Source: Planctomycetota bacterium (GTDB lineage Bacteria > Planctomycetota > UBA1135 > GCA-002686595). Taken from it: a stretch of 64,000 nucleotides of DNA. A program made the position numbers and the translations under genes. Each line of letters begins with the position of its first letter. The stretch's first letter is position 1. This document shows positions 53,476-62,536 of the stretch, one piece after another. The notes beneath the pieces are model-generated. The model was not told where the DNA came from and did not search any database. It saw only the letters and a list, made by a program, of their open reading frames with translations. The stretch spans positions 1 to 64,000 of the forward strand of contig JAQXEK010000019.1 of the NCBI GenBank assembly GCA_029250885.1, written 5' to 3'.

Positions 53476-54882
53476 ATGCACTCCGCGCACAACTCTGATT
53501 TTAGGAATATGGGCACTAAGGAAAAGGTCCTGATCGCTAACGGCCAAGGTTTTTGGGGCGACTCGATTCTGGGGCCCATCCGGCTCGTGAACGAAGGCCC
53601 CCTAGATTACTTGACCTTGGATTACCTCGCCGAGGTCACCCTCAGCATCATGCAGAAGTTGCGCTCGCGGGACCCAAAGAAGGGCTACGCAACGGACTTT
53701 GTGAAACTGATCGACCGCGTGCTGCCCCAGCTGATCGAGAAGGACATCAAAGTTATAGCCAACGCCGGCGGGGTCAACCCCCACGCCTGTAAGGACGCCC
53801 TGCTCGAGGTCGCTGCCAAGCACGGCGTCAAGGGCCTCAAGATTGCTATCGTCGAAGGCGACGACATCCTGACGGACCTCGACGATCTGATGGCAAAGGG
53901 CGAGGGCTTCCAGAACATGGACACCGGCGCTCCCCTTACCGATGTGCGCGACACAGTCAGCTCGGCGAACATCTACCTAGGAGCCTTTCCGATTGCCGAG
54001 GCTCTGGACGGCGGAGCGCAGATCGTGCTCACCGGACGCGGCACGGACCCGGGTCTTGTACTCGGCCCAATGATCCACGAGTTTGGTTGGACCAAGGAGC
54101 AGTTTGACCTGCTCGCTGCCGGCACTATCGCCGGGCACATGGTCGAGTGTGGCGCCCAGTGCACGGGCGGCAACTACACGGACTGGAAGCGCATTCCCGA
54201 CATGGCGATGATTGGCTATCCGATCATCGAGGCCACCGCCGACGGCAGCTTCACGATTACCAAGCACGAGAATACCGGCGGCCTAATCGATGTCTCCACC
54301 ATCACCCACCAGCTCTGCTATGAGATGGGCGACCCGGAAAATTATCTGGGCCCGGACTGCTGTGCCGACTTCACCAGCGTGAAGATCGAACAGGACGGCA
54401 AGGACCGCGTGCGCGTGTCCGGCGCCGTGGGCAGTCCGCCACCGGAGACCCTGAAGGTCTCAATCTCCTACCACGAAGGCTGGAAGGCCGCGGGGCAACT
54501 CACGATCTGTGGACCCGACGCCCTGGCCAAGGCCAAGCTGTGCGCCGACATCGTCTGGAAACGTCTGGCTTTCGATGGCGCGGAGTACTTGGAAGAGGAA
54601 CGCTTTGAGGAGTACGTCGGCTCGGGTGTCTGCCATGAAGGCATCGCGTCGGGCACCGACTCTGATCCTGCCGAGGTCGTGCTGCGCATGGGCGTTCGCG
54701 GCCCCGACCGCAAGAAGGTCGACCGCTTCGGCCCCGAGCTCGTCCCCCTTGTAACCAGCGGTCCTCCCGGCGTGACAGGTTTTGCCGGCGGCCGTCCCAA
54801 GGCTACCGAAGTGATCGGCTTCTGGCCCGCACTCCTCCACCACAAACACGTCTCGACCAAGGTCGAGGTCTTCGAATCCTAG
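53476..54882 (+). CDS. AtuA-family (DUF1446) protein, N-terminal part
   Basis: 468-aa cytoplasmic protein of the acyclic terpene utilization AtuA/DUF1446 family. Recognisable features are IANGQGFWGDS near residues 20-30, NAGGVNPHAC near 95-104 and VLTGRGTDPGLVLGP near 182-196. In Pseudomonas AtuA the C-terminal ferredoxin-fold domain is fused; here it is a separate gene (54895) 12 bp downstream. ATG 53509 (MGTKEKVL) is an alternative start. The family has no firm reaction; the neighbour acyltransferase suggests acyl-CoA chemistry. Confidence 0.85.
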   Translation: MHSAHNSDFRNMGTKEKVLIANGQGFWGDSILGPIRLVNEGPLDYLTLDYLAEVTLSIMQKLRSRDPKKGYATDFVKLIDRVLPQLIEKDIKVIANAGGVNPHACKDALLEVAAKHGVKGLKIAIVEGDDILTDLDDLMAKGEGFQNMDTGAPLTDVRDTVSSANIYLGAFPIAEALDGGAQIVLTGRGTDPGLVLGPMIHEFGWTKEQFDLLAAGTIAGHMVECGAQCTGGNYTDWKRIPDMAMIGYPIIEATADGSFTITKHENTGGLIDVSTITHQLCYEMGDPENYLGPDCCADFTSVKIEQDGKDRVRVSGAVGSPPPETLKVSISYHEGWKAAGQLTICGPDALAKAKLCADIVWKRLAFDGAEYLEEERFEEYVGSGVCHEGIASGTDSDPAEVVLRMGVRGPDRKKVDRFGPELVPLVTSGPPGVTGFAGGRPKATEVIGFWPALLHHKHVSTKVEVFES

Positions 54883-54894
54883 GGAGCCCGAACC

Positions 54895-55245
54895 ATGCCA
54901 AACATTGAACTGAACCGCATTGCCATGGCCCGTTCGGGCGACAAAGGCGAGGGCTCTAACGCGGGCATCATGGCGCGCTCGCCCGAAGCCTACGCCTTCC
55001 TCAAGGCGGAGCTCACCGAGGACCTGCTTAAGGCCCACATGCGCGCTATCAACCCCGGCGCAGTGACCCGCTACGCGGCGGACAACATGCTGGTGCTCAA
55101 CTTCATCCTGCACGACAGCCTCGGCGGCGGCGGGTCCGCATCGCTCAAGACCGACGCCCAGGGCAAGACCCACGGGCTGGCCGTCCTGCGCATGGTGATG
55201 GACGTTCCCCAGGATGTCATCGACGCGACCCCCGAGCCTGCCTAG
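54895..55245 (+). CDS. AtuA-like ferredoxin-fold protein
   Basis: 116-aa protein homologous to the C-terminal part of fused AtuA proteins (MARSGDKGEGSNAGIMARS near residues 10-28). Conserved downstream segments include NFILHDSLGGGGSASL and GLAVLRMVMDVP. It starts 12 bp after the AtuA N-terminal-domain gene and stops 3 bp before the phosphate acyltransferase, so the three form one operon. It almost certainly works as a complex with the 468-aa protein. Reaction unknown. Confidence 0.85.
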   Translation: MPNIELNRIAMARSGDKGEGSNAGIMARSPEAYAFLKAELTEDLLKAHMRAINPGAVTRYAADNMLVLNFILHDSLGGGGSASLKTDAQGKTHGLAVLRMVMDVPQDVIDATPEPA

Positions 55246-55248
55246 ACC

Positions 55249-56202
55249 ATGGACGTTCTGCTGGAGCTGCACGAGAAAGCGCGTCGACTGGACCGCCGCA
55301 TCATCTTGCCCGAAGCCCAGGACCCGCGCGTGCGCCAGGCCGCCGCGCGCCTGGCATCCGAGGGCCTGTGCCGCCCGGTGCTGATCGATGCGCCCGGCAT
55401 CGGCGAGCAGCCCAGCGGCGTAGAGGTCGTGCGCCCCGCGCGGGACCCGCGCAAGGAGGCCTTTGCCGAGGCGCTGTTCCAGCGCCGCAAGTCCCGCGGC
55501 ATGACCATCGAGGAAGCCCGCGAGAAGATCGAGCAGCCCCTGCTCTTCGGGTCTTCCTTAATCGCAACGGGTGACTGCGACGGTGGGGTCGCCGGGTCGG
55601 AGGCGTCCACCGCCGATGTGATCCGCGCCGGACTCTGGGTCCTCGGCACCGCGCCCGGACTCTCGACCGTTTCCTCGTGCTTCTTGATGATCCAGCCCAG
55701 TGGCGACGTCCTGACCTTCGGCGACTGTGGCGTGGTACCTGACCCGACCATGGAGCAGCTCGTGGACATCGCCGTGTCCACCGCCGAGAGCCACCGTAAG
55801 CTTGTGGGTCTGTCTCCCAAGGTTGCGCTGCTGTCCTTCTCGACCCGCGGTTCTGCGAGCCACCCGAAGGTCGACAAGGTGCGCAATGCAACCGAGCAGC
55901 TCAAGCTGCGGGCGCCGGGACTCTGCTGCGACGGCGAGCTCCAGGTCGACGCGGCCATCGTTCCGGCGGTCGCGGACAAGAAGGCGCCTGGATCGGCTAC
56001 TGCAGGCCGCGCCAACGTGCTGATCTTCCCAGATCTAGACTCAGGCAACATTGCCTATAAGCTCACCCAGCGCCTCGGGGGCGCCAAGGCACTCGGCCCA
56101 CTTATCCAGGGCCTCTCGAAGCCGCTCATGGACCTCTCCCGGGGCTGCTCGGTCGAGGACATCGTGAACGTGGCTTGCATCTCAGCCGTGCTCTCGAGCT
56201 AA
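55249..56202 (+). CDS. phosphate acyltransferase (Pta/Ptb family)
   Basis: 317-aa enzyme of the phosphate acetyl/butyryltransferase family, which exchanges acyl groups between CoA and phosphate. Visible motifs are [19 protein letters not shown] near residues 19-37, [16 protein letters not shown] near 112-127, [17 protein letters not shown] near 199-215 and the C-terminal [16 protein letters not shown] near 262-277. The length matches single-domain Pta. It is the last of a three-gene set with split AtuA proteins; no ackA adjoins, so an acyl-CoA substrate other than acetyl-CoA is possible. Confidence 0.9.
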   Translation: MDVLLELHEKARRLDRRIILPEAQDPRVRQAAARLASEGLCRPVLIDAPGIGEQPSGVEVVRPARDPRKEAFAEALFQRRKSRGMTIEEAREKIEQPLLFGSSLIATGDCDGGVAGSEASTADVIRAGLWVLGTAPGLSTVSSCFLMIQPSGDVLTFGDCGVVPDPTMEQLVDIAVSTAESHRKLVGLSPKVALLSFSTRGSASHPKVDKVRNATEQLKLRAPGLCCDGELQVDAAIVPAVADKKAPGSATAGRANVLIFPDLDSGNIAYKLTQRLGGAKALGPLIQGLSKPLMDLSRGCSVEDIVNVACISAVLSS

Positions 56203-56254
56203 TCCCCTGGATTCCGGGGGCGATCTCATCGCCCGTCGCTTGTAGACTCTTCTC

Positions 56255-56866
56255 ATGGAAGTCGCTGCAAAAGATCTCCGCGCCTGCGGCACCTGTGGAC
56301 TGGTGCAGCGCGTCGCACCGATCCCCAAGGACTGCCGGGCCATGTGCCCGCGCTGCAAGAGCGTAGTCGCCCGCAGCCCCCACAATAAGCTGCGCGGCGC
56401 CAACACCTGGACTGCGGCCACGGCCCTGGCGGCCCTGCTGCTCTACCCGCTTGCGATCCTCTTGCCCTTCCTGAGCATCGAGCGCCTAGGACACCACCAC
56501 GCCGGTAGTATCCTCCAGAGCAGTATGGACCTGCTCGTCCAGGGCGAGATTTTCATTGGCGCCACGGTGCTCTTGTGCTCGGTTGTCTTTCCCCTCGGCA
56601 AGCTCACGGGCCTGCTACTGATCAGCACGTCCCATGGTTGGATGAAGCGCGAGCACCTCGCGCGCACATGGCACGCCGTCGAGCTCGTCGGTCGCTGGGG
56701 CATGCTCGATGTTCTGCTCGCCGCTGTCCTCGTCGCCATGCTTAAGCTTGGCGATCTCGTGACCGTCGAGCCTGGCCCGGGCCTGGTCGCCTTTACCGCC
56801 TGCGTCGGCCTGAGCCTGCTCGCCAGCGCGTTCTTTGATCCTCACGCCCTCTGGGAAACCGAATGA
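56255..56866 (+). CDS. pqiA: PqiA-domain membrane protein
   Basis: 203-aa protein with one PqiA domain. The N-terminus has a zinc-ribbon-like pair (CGTCGLVQ near residues 10-17, MCPRCKS near 31-37). Hydrophobic segments follow near residues 56-75, 95-115, 140-165 and 175-195. E. coli PqiA contains two such domains; this single-domain version resembles YebS-half or other short forms. It overlaps the MCE gene by 4 bp (ATGA), so the pair is translationally coupled and likely forms a lipid-transport assembly between inner and outer membranes. Confidence 0.9.
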   Translation: MEVAAKDLRACGTCGLVQRVAPIPKDCRAMCPRCKSVVARSPHNKLRGANTWTAATALAALLLYPLAILLPFLSIERLGHHHAGSILQSSMDLLVQGEIFIGATVLLCSVVFPLGKLTGLLLISTSHGWMKREHLARTWHAVELVGRWGMLDVLLAAVLVAMLKLGDLVTVEPGPGLVAFTACVGLSLLASAFFDPHALWETE

Positions 56867-58302
56867 CTACGAACGAGACTCCCACCGAACCCCAGCGCGA
56901 AGACGTTCCAGAGGCGGTCATCTTGCCCCCCCGCAAGCGCTCCTTCTCTTCCGCATCCGTAGCCGTCTTTATCCCGATTATGGCGATCCTGTTTGCGGCC
57001 TGGTACGGCGTGCGCGCCTGGGACCAGCGCGGCTTAGAGATCGACATTCACTTCGCCGACGGCCACGGTATTAAGGCTGGTGATAGCCTGCGCTTCCATG
57101 GCATCTCGGTGGGACAGGTCAAGTCCGTGACCCTCGATCGAAAGCTCGAAGGCGTCGATGTCCAAGTCCAGTTGATGGAGTCTAGCCGCGCCTTGGCCAA
57201 GACCGGCAGCCGCTACTGGATCGTCAGGCCCCGTGTCGAGTTCGCGGGTATTACGGGACTCGACACGGTACTAGGTGCCCACTATTTGAACGTCTCCCCA
57301 GGGCCGAAGGACGCCGCCCCGCGCCAGAGTTTCACCGGTCTCGAAGAGCCACCGGTAGACGTGGCACCCGGCTCCTTGGAGCTAGTTCTAGAGGCCACCG
57401 TCCGCGGCAGCGCTCGCCGCGGATCGCCGGTCACTTGGCGCCGTACGCCGGTTGGCCAGGTCCTCTCGGCCGAGCTCTCCAGCGACGCGCGTGTCGTTGA
57501 AGTTCGCATCGCAATTCGTCCTGAGTATGCCTCCTTAGTGCTCGAAAACTCGCGCTTCTTTGAGGTGGGCGGATTGAGCTTGGACGTGGGCATCGGAGGC
57601 ATGCAGCTCGAGGTGGAGTCCCTGGAAGCCTTGCTCTCGGGTGGCGTGGCCTTCGCGACTCCCGACAAGGGCGGCAAGGCCGCCACGGCGAATGCGCGCT
57701 TCACCCTCTACGGCGAGCCCAAGGAGGAGTGGCTCGAGTGGCGCCCAGCCCTTGCCATTGGCACCGCAGCGCAGACCGGCGACTCCGCGCTCTTGCCGAT
57801 CCGCGGCAAGCTCTCCTGGGAAGAGGGCATGTTCAACCGGAACAAGGACCGCAAGGGCTGGATGCTGCTGCTAGAGGCGGGATTGCTCGGACCGGCCGAC
57901 TTGCTCGGCAAGCCCGAGGATGCAGGGGATGAAGTGGAGCTTGATGTCCTTGGCGAGACGATTTCGATCGAGCGCGACCTCGCGGACCAAGAGCTGGCGG
58001 TCCTGGCCTTGACGGCCGCACCCGCCGGCGCCCCCCTGCCCTGGCCCAAGTCACGTTTGCGCGGGGCAACAGTGCCCGAGGACTGCATCGCGACCGGGGA
58101 TCCCGAGAAGGCCCCCACTGCACTCGCCGCAAGCCACCTTTCCGGAGACACGATGCCCTGGATCGTCAAGGACCTTGAGGTCGGCGAGAGCTGGCACGGC
58201 GCCGTTGTCACATCCCGGGCCACGGGCGATGTGGTCGGTATCTTGATTGTGACCGAGGACGAAGTCCGCGTGGCCCCCCTACCCGCTGCTCTCTTGCCTT
58301 GA
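56863..58302 (+). CDS. pqiB: PqiB/MlaD-type MCE protein
   Basis: 479-aa inner-membrane-anchored MCE protein: one N-terminal transmembrane segment (VAVFIPIMAILFAAWYGV, about residues 33-50), then MCE domains (FADGHGIKAGDSLRFHGISV near 65-84; VRGSARRGSPVTWRRTPVGQ near 181-200). A region of about 180 residues at the C-terminus (from LYGEPKEEWLEW) does not look like MCE and may be a separate fold. MCE proteins carry lipids between membranes; two domains are fewer than E. coli PqiB's three. Overlaps with pqiA and with the next gene suggest a three-gene operon. Confidence 0.88.
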   Translation: MTTNETPTEPQREDVPEAVILPPRKRSFSSASVAVFIPIMAILFAAWYGVRAWDQRGLEIDIHFADGHGIKAGDSLRFHGISVGQVKSVTLDRKLEGVDVQVQLMESSRALAKTGSRYWIVRPRVEFAGITGLDTVLGAHYLNVSPGPKDAAPRQSFTGLEEPPVDVAPGSLELVLEATVRGSARRGSPVTWRRTPVGQVLSAELSSDARVVEVRIAIRPEYASLVLENSRFFEVGGLSLDVGIGGMQLEVESLEALLSGGVAFATPDKGGKAATANARFTLYGEPKEEWLEWRPALAIGTAAQTGDSALLPIRGKLSWEEGMFNRNKDRKGWMLLLEAGLLGPADLLGKPEDAGDEVELDVLGETISIERDLADQELAVLALTAAPAGAPLPWPKSRLRGATVPEDCIATGDPEKAPTALAASHLSGDTMPWIVKDLEVGESWHGAVVTSRATGDVVGILIVTEDEVRVAPLPAALLP

Positions 58303-59339
58303 AGCGCGCCAAGGCCACGGGCAAGAAGCACCTGATCCTGATTCATGGGCGGGCGACGAAGCCCTCGGAGAGGGAGAAGCGGCGCCTTGTCAAGAAGACC
58401 CTGCTCCACGGTCTAGATCGCGTTGCTCCCGAGGCTGCCAAGGCAATCCGCACCAGGGACGTGCGCTTCTCCCTGGCCTACTACGGAGACATCTGCAATG
58501 GCATCATGTTGGCTTCCGACAAGACGACCCGGGCCAACCTGAGCGAGCGCGACCCGGCCCACGACTACGGCCCCTGCGAGGCAAAGGGCAGCTACAACAA
58601 GCACCTTAAGTTACTGCTCGACCGCGACTCCTTCACGAAGTCGGACTACAAGCGACTGCTCGCCGATCACGACGACTATCGCCACCATGATGACATCGCT
58701 AGCGCCCTGTCCGGCCTGCTCAACGCTATGGGCTGGAGCGAGAAGGTGATCCGCGAAGCTACCCCCGACATGAGCGCCTATCTGACCCAATACCACGTCG
58801 GGTCGGCTATCCGGCAGCGCCTACAGGAGCTGCTCGCCCCGGCCCTGAAGCGCGGCGACGACGTGTGCTTGGTCTCCCACAGCATGGGCTGTATCGTCAG
58901 CTACGACGTGCTCTGGAAGTTCTCCCGCATGAGCGAGTACGAGAAGATCCGCGAGCGCAAGGTCAACCATTGGATCACCTTGGGCAGCCCCCTGGGCGAG
59001 CCCGGCGTCCAGGACAACCTGTATGACGCCAAGGTGGATGACAGCGGGCGCTATCCAACCAACATTGAGCACTGGACGAACATCGCCGCCTTCGATGACT
59101 TCGTCGCCCACGACGAGGACGCCGCCGATGACTTCGCAGCGATGACCGAGCCCCGCGGAGATGCCCCCGCCCTGGTCAAGTCGATTCGCGATAGCCGTAT
59201 GTATAATTTCTGGACCGGTTCGAAGGGGGCCAATCCTCACAAGCTTTACGGCTATCTCGACCATCCTCACGTGGCGACGGAGATTGCCAAGTGGATTGCC
59301 GAGGAGCCGGCTAAAACTTCCCATCCGTCACCGGCCTAG
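58299..59339 (+). CDS. alpha/beta-hydrolase-fold protein coupled to pqiAB
   Basis: 346-aa protein starting at TTG 58299 inside the stop of pqiB (TTGA overlap). The opening KKHLILIHGRATKPS resembles an alpha/beta hydrolase strand-HG turn. A catalytic serine candidate is in SHSMGC (GxSxG-like SHSMG, near residue 196), and the fold continues with ITLGSPLGEPG. A candidate Asp lies in the C-terminal half and the catalytic His may be in YLDHPHVATEIAKW. It could be a lipase or thioesterase acting on lipids moved by the PqiAB-type system; this is inferred from operon layout. No signal peptide is visible, so it seems cytoplasmic. Confidence 0.75.
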   Translation: MKRAKATGKKHLILIHGRATKPSEREKRRLVKKTLLHGLDRVAPEAAKAIRTRDVRFSLAYYGDICNGIMLASDKTTRANLSERDPAHDYGPCEAKGSYNKHLKLLLDRDSFTKSDYKRLLADHDDYRHHDDIASALSGLLNAMGWSEKVIREATPDMSAYLTQYHVGSAIRQRLQELLAPALKRGDDVCLVSHSMGCIVSYDVLWKFSRMSEYEKIRERKVNHWITLGSPLGEPGVQDNLYDAKVDDSGRYPTNIEHWTNIAAFDDFVAHDEDAADDFAAMTEPRGDAPALVKSIRDSRMYNFWTGSKGANPHKLYGYLDHPHVATEIAKWIAEEPAKTSHPSPA

Positions 59340-61585
59340 TAGTCCGCCAATTCGCCAAGGGGGGCACTTGGCCCTTTGATCAGCTTGGGTTGCCCCTGGT
59401 CCTCCATCCCGATCACACGACCGATCACTCCCTCGCCATCGTCGCTCTTGCCAAGCCACAGGATTGCGTCGATCTCCTCGCTGGATTCGACCTGCATGAA
59501 GAACTGCTCAAGGCGGCCTAGGGCGTCCTCGTCTTCCGGTCCGCCAAAGCCAAGCTCTTGACGAGCGCGAGCGAGTAGGTCGATCTCGTCGCCCCCGTCC
59601 CCAAGCCCGACGATCTCAAAATCCAAGCTTTTCATGTTGTGGATCAAGTCCGTCACACCCGCGCTCTGGAACGTTGCCGGGAGTGTGTTCAACAGAAGGA
59701 CCTTGTCGGTTTCCGTGAGCGCGTCTAGGGGTGCCAAGAGTGTGTTGGGCAAAGGATGATGATCGCTCGATTGACCAGCTAGCACGGGAAACTTAGACGG
59801 GGTGCCAAGTCGGCCGTAGCTCATAGTGGTTTCAACCGGCAGCTGGTGCAGGTCAATCGGTAGGCTAAGTTCCCTACCGGAGGTCACGTTGACCACCTCG
59901 CCAAACTCGTTGTAGACCTCGTAGGTGTAGGTGGTGTGGCTAGAGCCCTTGGAGTTCGCGGGTACACCCAAGAGCAAGAACCCGGCTACCGGCACGACAA
60001 AGACGAAGAGCAGCACGGCAGCGAACATGCCCACGCGGTTGCGGTTGCGCGGACGGTTGGCTCTGGACTCGAACTGGTCGGCCTTCCCATCAATGCGCAT
60101 CTTGGCATGATGAACCTTACCTTGGAAGCGCTGGTTGAGCTTCTCACCCTGGCTGCGCACTCGTTTGCCGGCGCCCTCAAGGCGCTCGCCCACCTTGCGC
60201 AGGCGTCCTTGGAGATTGTCGTCGAATCCGTGGGAGCGGAAGGTCGACTCGCCAGAGCCTGCGTCCCAGCCGACGAAGCTCATGGACTCGCCACGCATGG
60301 ACGGCAGATCGCCGGGTCGCAGGGAGAGTGGGTTGTCCGAGTTCAGCACAACCTGCAGGTCGGCCAGCATCTCCACAGCTGAGCTATAGCGCTTGGGCAG
60401 GTCGGCCATGGACCGGCGCACGATCCACTGCAGGCACTCGGGCACACGGCGAGAGAAGCGCGACAGGCTGCCGTGGGCCGGGAAGGAGTTTTCCAGCATC
60501 GAATACAGGAGAGCGCCCGCGCTGTATAGGTCGAACTTCACACCGTCCACCTCGTGCACCTTCACGCCCTGCATAGCAAGGCGCACCATCTCCGGATCCC
60601 GGAAGTACTCGGTTCCGTGGGTGGTCAAGGTCATCGCCGAGCGCAGGGGCGTGACGAGGCCAAGGTCCACAAGATGGACGCGTCCCTTCGAGACGATCAC
60701 GTTGCTGGGCTTGATGTCCTTGTGCCAGAGCCCCTTAGCATGGAACCGCTCGATGGTCACAAGCAGCTCGGCGAAGTAGCTGAGAGCAGCGCGAAGGCCA
60801 TTGGCGTCAAGGCCCGCGGGGCCCGCCTTCTCGTGCAGGTCCCGGGTGACGTGGGCGAGGTCCTCGCCGGGCACGTAGGGCATCACGTAGTGGAAGCGCG
60901 TGCCAGTCAGCTCGTGCTCGTACACAAGGCCGAGATCCCGGGCGGCCTCGAGAGCGCGACTCTCGCGGACGATCTGGGGCATGGTCGAGCCGTCCTCAAG
61001 AGAGAAGGACTTGATCACAACCCGTCCTACGGGCTTCTTCGCGAACTGCGTGAGCTGTTCGGCCTTGGTGCCAACGGGGTCCGCAACGAAGAGCCGCGCT
61101 CCCGAGCCCCCCCTCGGTAGGGTGCCGATCACCTTGTAGCCCTTGAACTTGTCCGGGGCGCTTTGCTGATTGGAAGAGGTAAGGTCCGCATCTAGGTCAT
61201 CCGGATGTGTCATGGGCATCGAGTCGGCCTCGACCCTACTCATAATCTTTATCCCGAGGAAACGCAGGGGATGGATCAAGGCGATCCGACCGGCCGCTGC
61301 GCCAATCGCAAGAAGCTCGCGACCAAGGCTTGCGCCGTAGCCCATCGCGCTGTCCGGCCGCAAGAACAGCAGGCAGATCATGGCCAAGGGAATGCAGAGC
61401 ACAAGGCTAATCGCGCTTGCAATCAGTCGGCCACAATCGGTCAAGACCGAGGACACCAGCCTGACAGCCCGTGAGATGACTAGGAAGAAGAACCGGAGCC
61501 CGTAATACATGACGATGCCCACAAGGAAGGGAATCGCCAAGATGCCGAGGATAACGAGCGGGATGGCAATGAGTCCGTATGTCAT
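59336..61585 (-). CDS. membrane-anchored Ser/Thr protein kinase
   Basis: 749-aa kinase with two N-terminal hydrophobic stretches (residues about 5-75), an internal kinase domain and a transmembrane segment near 550-575. The ATP loop is GTLPRGGSGARLFVA, the Lys is in VVIKSF, the catalytic loop is HKDIKPSN (HRD variant) and the Mg loop is DLG rather than DFG. The activation segment has GTEYFRDPEM. A roughly 170-aa extracytoplasmic C-terminus follows. It is part of an operon with an ECF sigma factor and a 54-aa membrane protein, as in Planctomycetota kinase-linked ECF systems. Its stop shares a CTAG with the convergent hydrolase. Confidence 0.9.
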   Translation of the reverse strand: MTYGLIAIPLVILGILAIPFLVGIVMYYGLRFFFLVISRAVRLVSSVLTDCGRLIASAISLVLCIPLAMICLLFLRPDSAMGYGASLGRELLAIGAAAGRIALIHPLRFLGIKIMSRVEADSMPMTHPDDLDADLTSSNQQSAPDKFKGYKVIGTLPRGGSGARLFVADPVGTKAEQLTQFAKKPVGRVVIKSFSLEDGSTMPQIVRESRALEAARDLGLVYEHELTGTRFHYVMPYVPGEDLAHVTRDLHEKAGPAGLDANGLRAALSYFAELLVTIERFHAKGLWHKDIKPSNVIVSKGRVHLVDLGLVTPLRSAMTLTTHGTEYFRDPEMVRLAMQGVKVHEVDGVKFDLYSAGALLYSMLENSFPAHGSLSRFSRRVPECLQWIVRRSMADLPKRYSSAVEMLADLQVVLNSDNPLSLRPGDLPSMRGESMSFVGWDAGSGESTFRSHGFDDNLQGRLRKVGERLEGAGKRVRSQGEKLNQRFQGKVHHAKMRIDGKADQFESRANRPRNRNRVGMFAAVLLFVFVVPVAGFLLLGVPANSKGSSHTTYTYEVYNEFGEVVNVTSGRELSLPIDLHQLPVETTMSYGRLGTPSKFPVLAGQSSDHHPLPNTLLAPLDALTETDKVLLLNTLPATFQSAGVTDLIHNMKSLDFEIVGLGDGGDEIDLLARARQELGFGGPEDEDALGRLEQFFMQVESSEEIDAILWLGKSDDGEGVIGRVIGMEDQGQPKLIKGPSAPLGELADY

Positions 61586-61589
61586 AGGA

Positions 61590-61754
61590 CTATTGGGCTA
61601 GGTCCGTTTTTGACAGAGGAGAGGCCTTGAACTTCGGGCCCTGGCTGCACCTAGATTGCCCCGAAGCCCAGAGAACGCCGAGCACGGCCATGATGGCGCC
61701 GATGCTGCCAACGGCGGCAAGTACTAAGAAGGCTAAGGTGGACAGGCTTGACAT
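61590..61754 (-). CDS. 54-aa single-span membrane protein
   Basis: Small protein starting at ATG 61752-61754 with GGAG 6 bp upstream. One transmembrane helix (STLAFLVLAAVGSIGAIMAV, about residues 5-24) is followed by a short basic and polar tail with one Cys. It lies 29 bp after the sigma-factor stop and 4 bp before the kinase start, so it is co-transcribed with both. It could be a regulatory or assembly subunit of the kinase-sigma system. No family recognised; too short for common gene callers. Confidence 0.65.
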   Translation of the reverse strand: MSSLSTLAFLVLAAVGSIGAIMAVLGVLWASGQSRCSQGPKFKASPLSKTDLAQ

Positions 61755-61783
61755 GACATTCTCCAAGGGTGTGCTGGGGCGGA

Positions 61784-62536
61784 CTAGGCGAATCCCTCCG
61801 CCGCCTCCGCTTCGCGCCGGTCTTCCAACCGGTGATAAACCTCAGCGACGGCCTCATCGAAGAGGGCGTCCTCTGTCTTGTTGGGATTTCCATCTAGGCC
61901 ATTTCGCATGGCCTCGCCTTCTTCCTCCTTTGTGAAACTGTAGCGGGCGACGGTCTCCGAGATCGCCACGCGAAGTGCCACGCGAATCGACGCGAGACGG
62001 CGACTTACGGTCGGCTCGCTCATCCCGAGTTGCGCCGCGACTTCCTTGCCGCTCCTGCCTTCGAGAACACGCATCCTATATACGGAGAACTCGACGAAGT
62101 CCGCCTCACGTTCGACTTGGCGCAGGGAGGCATCGATCTTCGCGTCAAATACCGCCAGCTCGTAGCTATCGTCGGGACGCGAGCCCGGATCCGCGCCCTG
62201 GAAGCTTTCATCTAGAGCCGAGGGTTTGACCCCCGAACCTCGCTTCTGGGCCATCCGGCGGTCAATCTCGTCGCCCAACGTGTAGCGGGCAATCGCCAAT
62301 AGCCAAGTCGAGAAGCGCGCCCCGCGGGTAGGGTCGTGGCTATCAATCGCCTGGGACAAGGCCGCAAGGGTCTCTTGAGAGAGGTCCTGCACCGTCTCCA
62401 CGCCAATGCGGCCCTTGCCCCACTTCCTTAGTTGGGCACGCAGAATTGGCCCAAAGGTCTCCCAGAGTTCAAACCAAGCCTTGGGATCTCTCGACCGGAG
62501 TCGATCCACAAAGCCTGTACTTATGTCATTTAGCAT
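61784..62536 (-). CDS. ECF-type sigma factor
   Basis: 250-aa sigma factor of the extracytoplasmic-function group. Region 2 includes VQDLSQETLAALSQAI near residues 48-63 and the core-binding helix (FSTWLLAIARYTLGDEIDR near 76-94). Region 4 carries the DNA-binding helix-turn-helix (RSGKEVAAQLGMSEPTVSRRL, near 160-180). A C-terminal extension after residue 205 (acidic, helical, EEEGEAMRNGLDG) is unusual for a basic ECF and may receive a signal. The downstream kinase and small membrane protein suggest the sigma factor is controlled by phosphorylation. Confidence 0.88.
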   Translation of the reverse strand: MLNDISTGFVDRLRSRDPKAWFELWETFGPILRAQLRKWGKGRIGVETVQDLSQETLAALSQAIDSHDPTRGARFSTWLLAIARYTLGDEIDRRMAQKRGSGVKPSALDESFQGADPGSRPDDSYELAVFDAKIDASLRQVEREADFVEFSVYRMRVLEGRSGKEVAAQLGMSEPTVSRRLASIRVALRVAISETVARYSFTKEEEGEAMRNGLDGNPNKTEDALFDEAVAEVYHRLEDRREAEAAEGFA

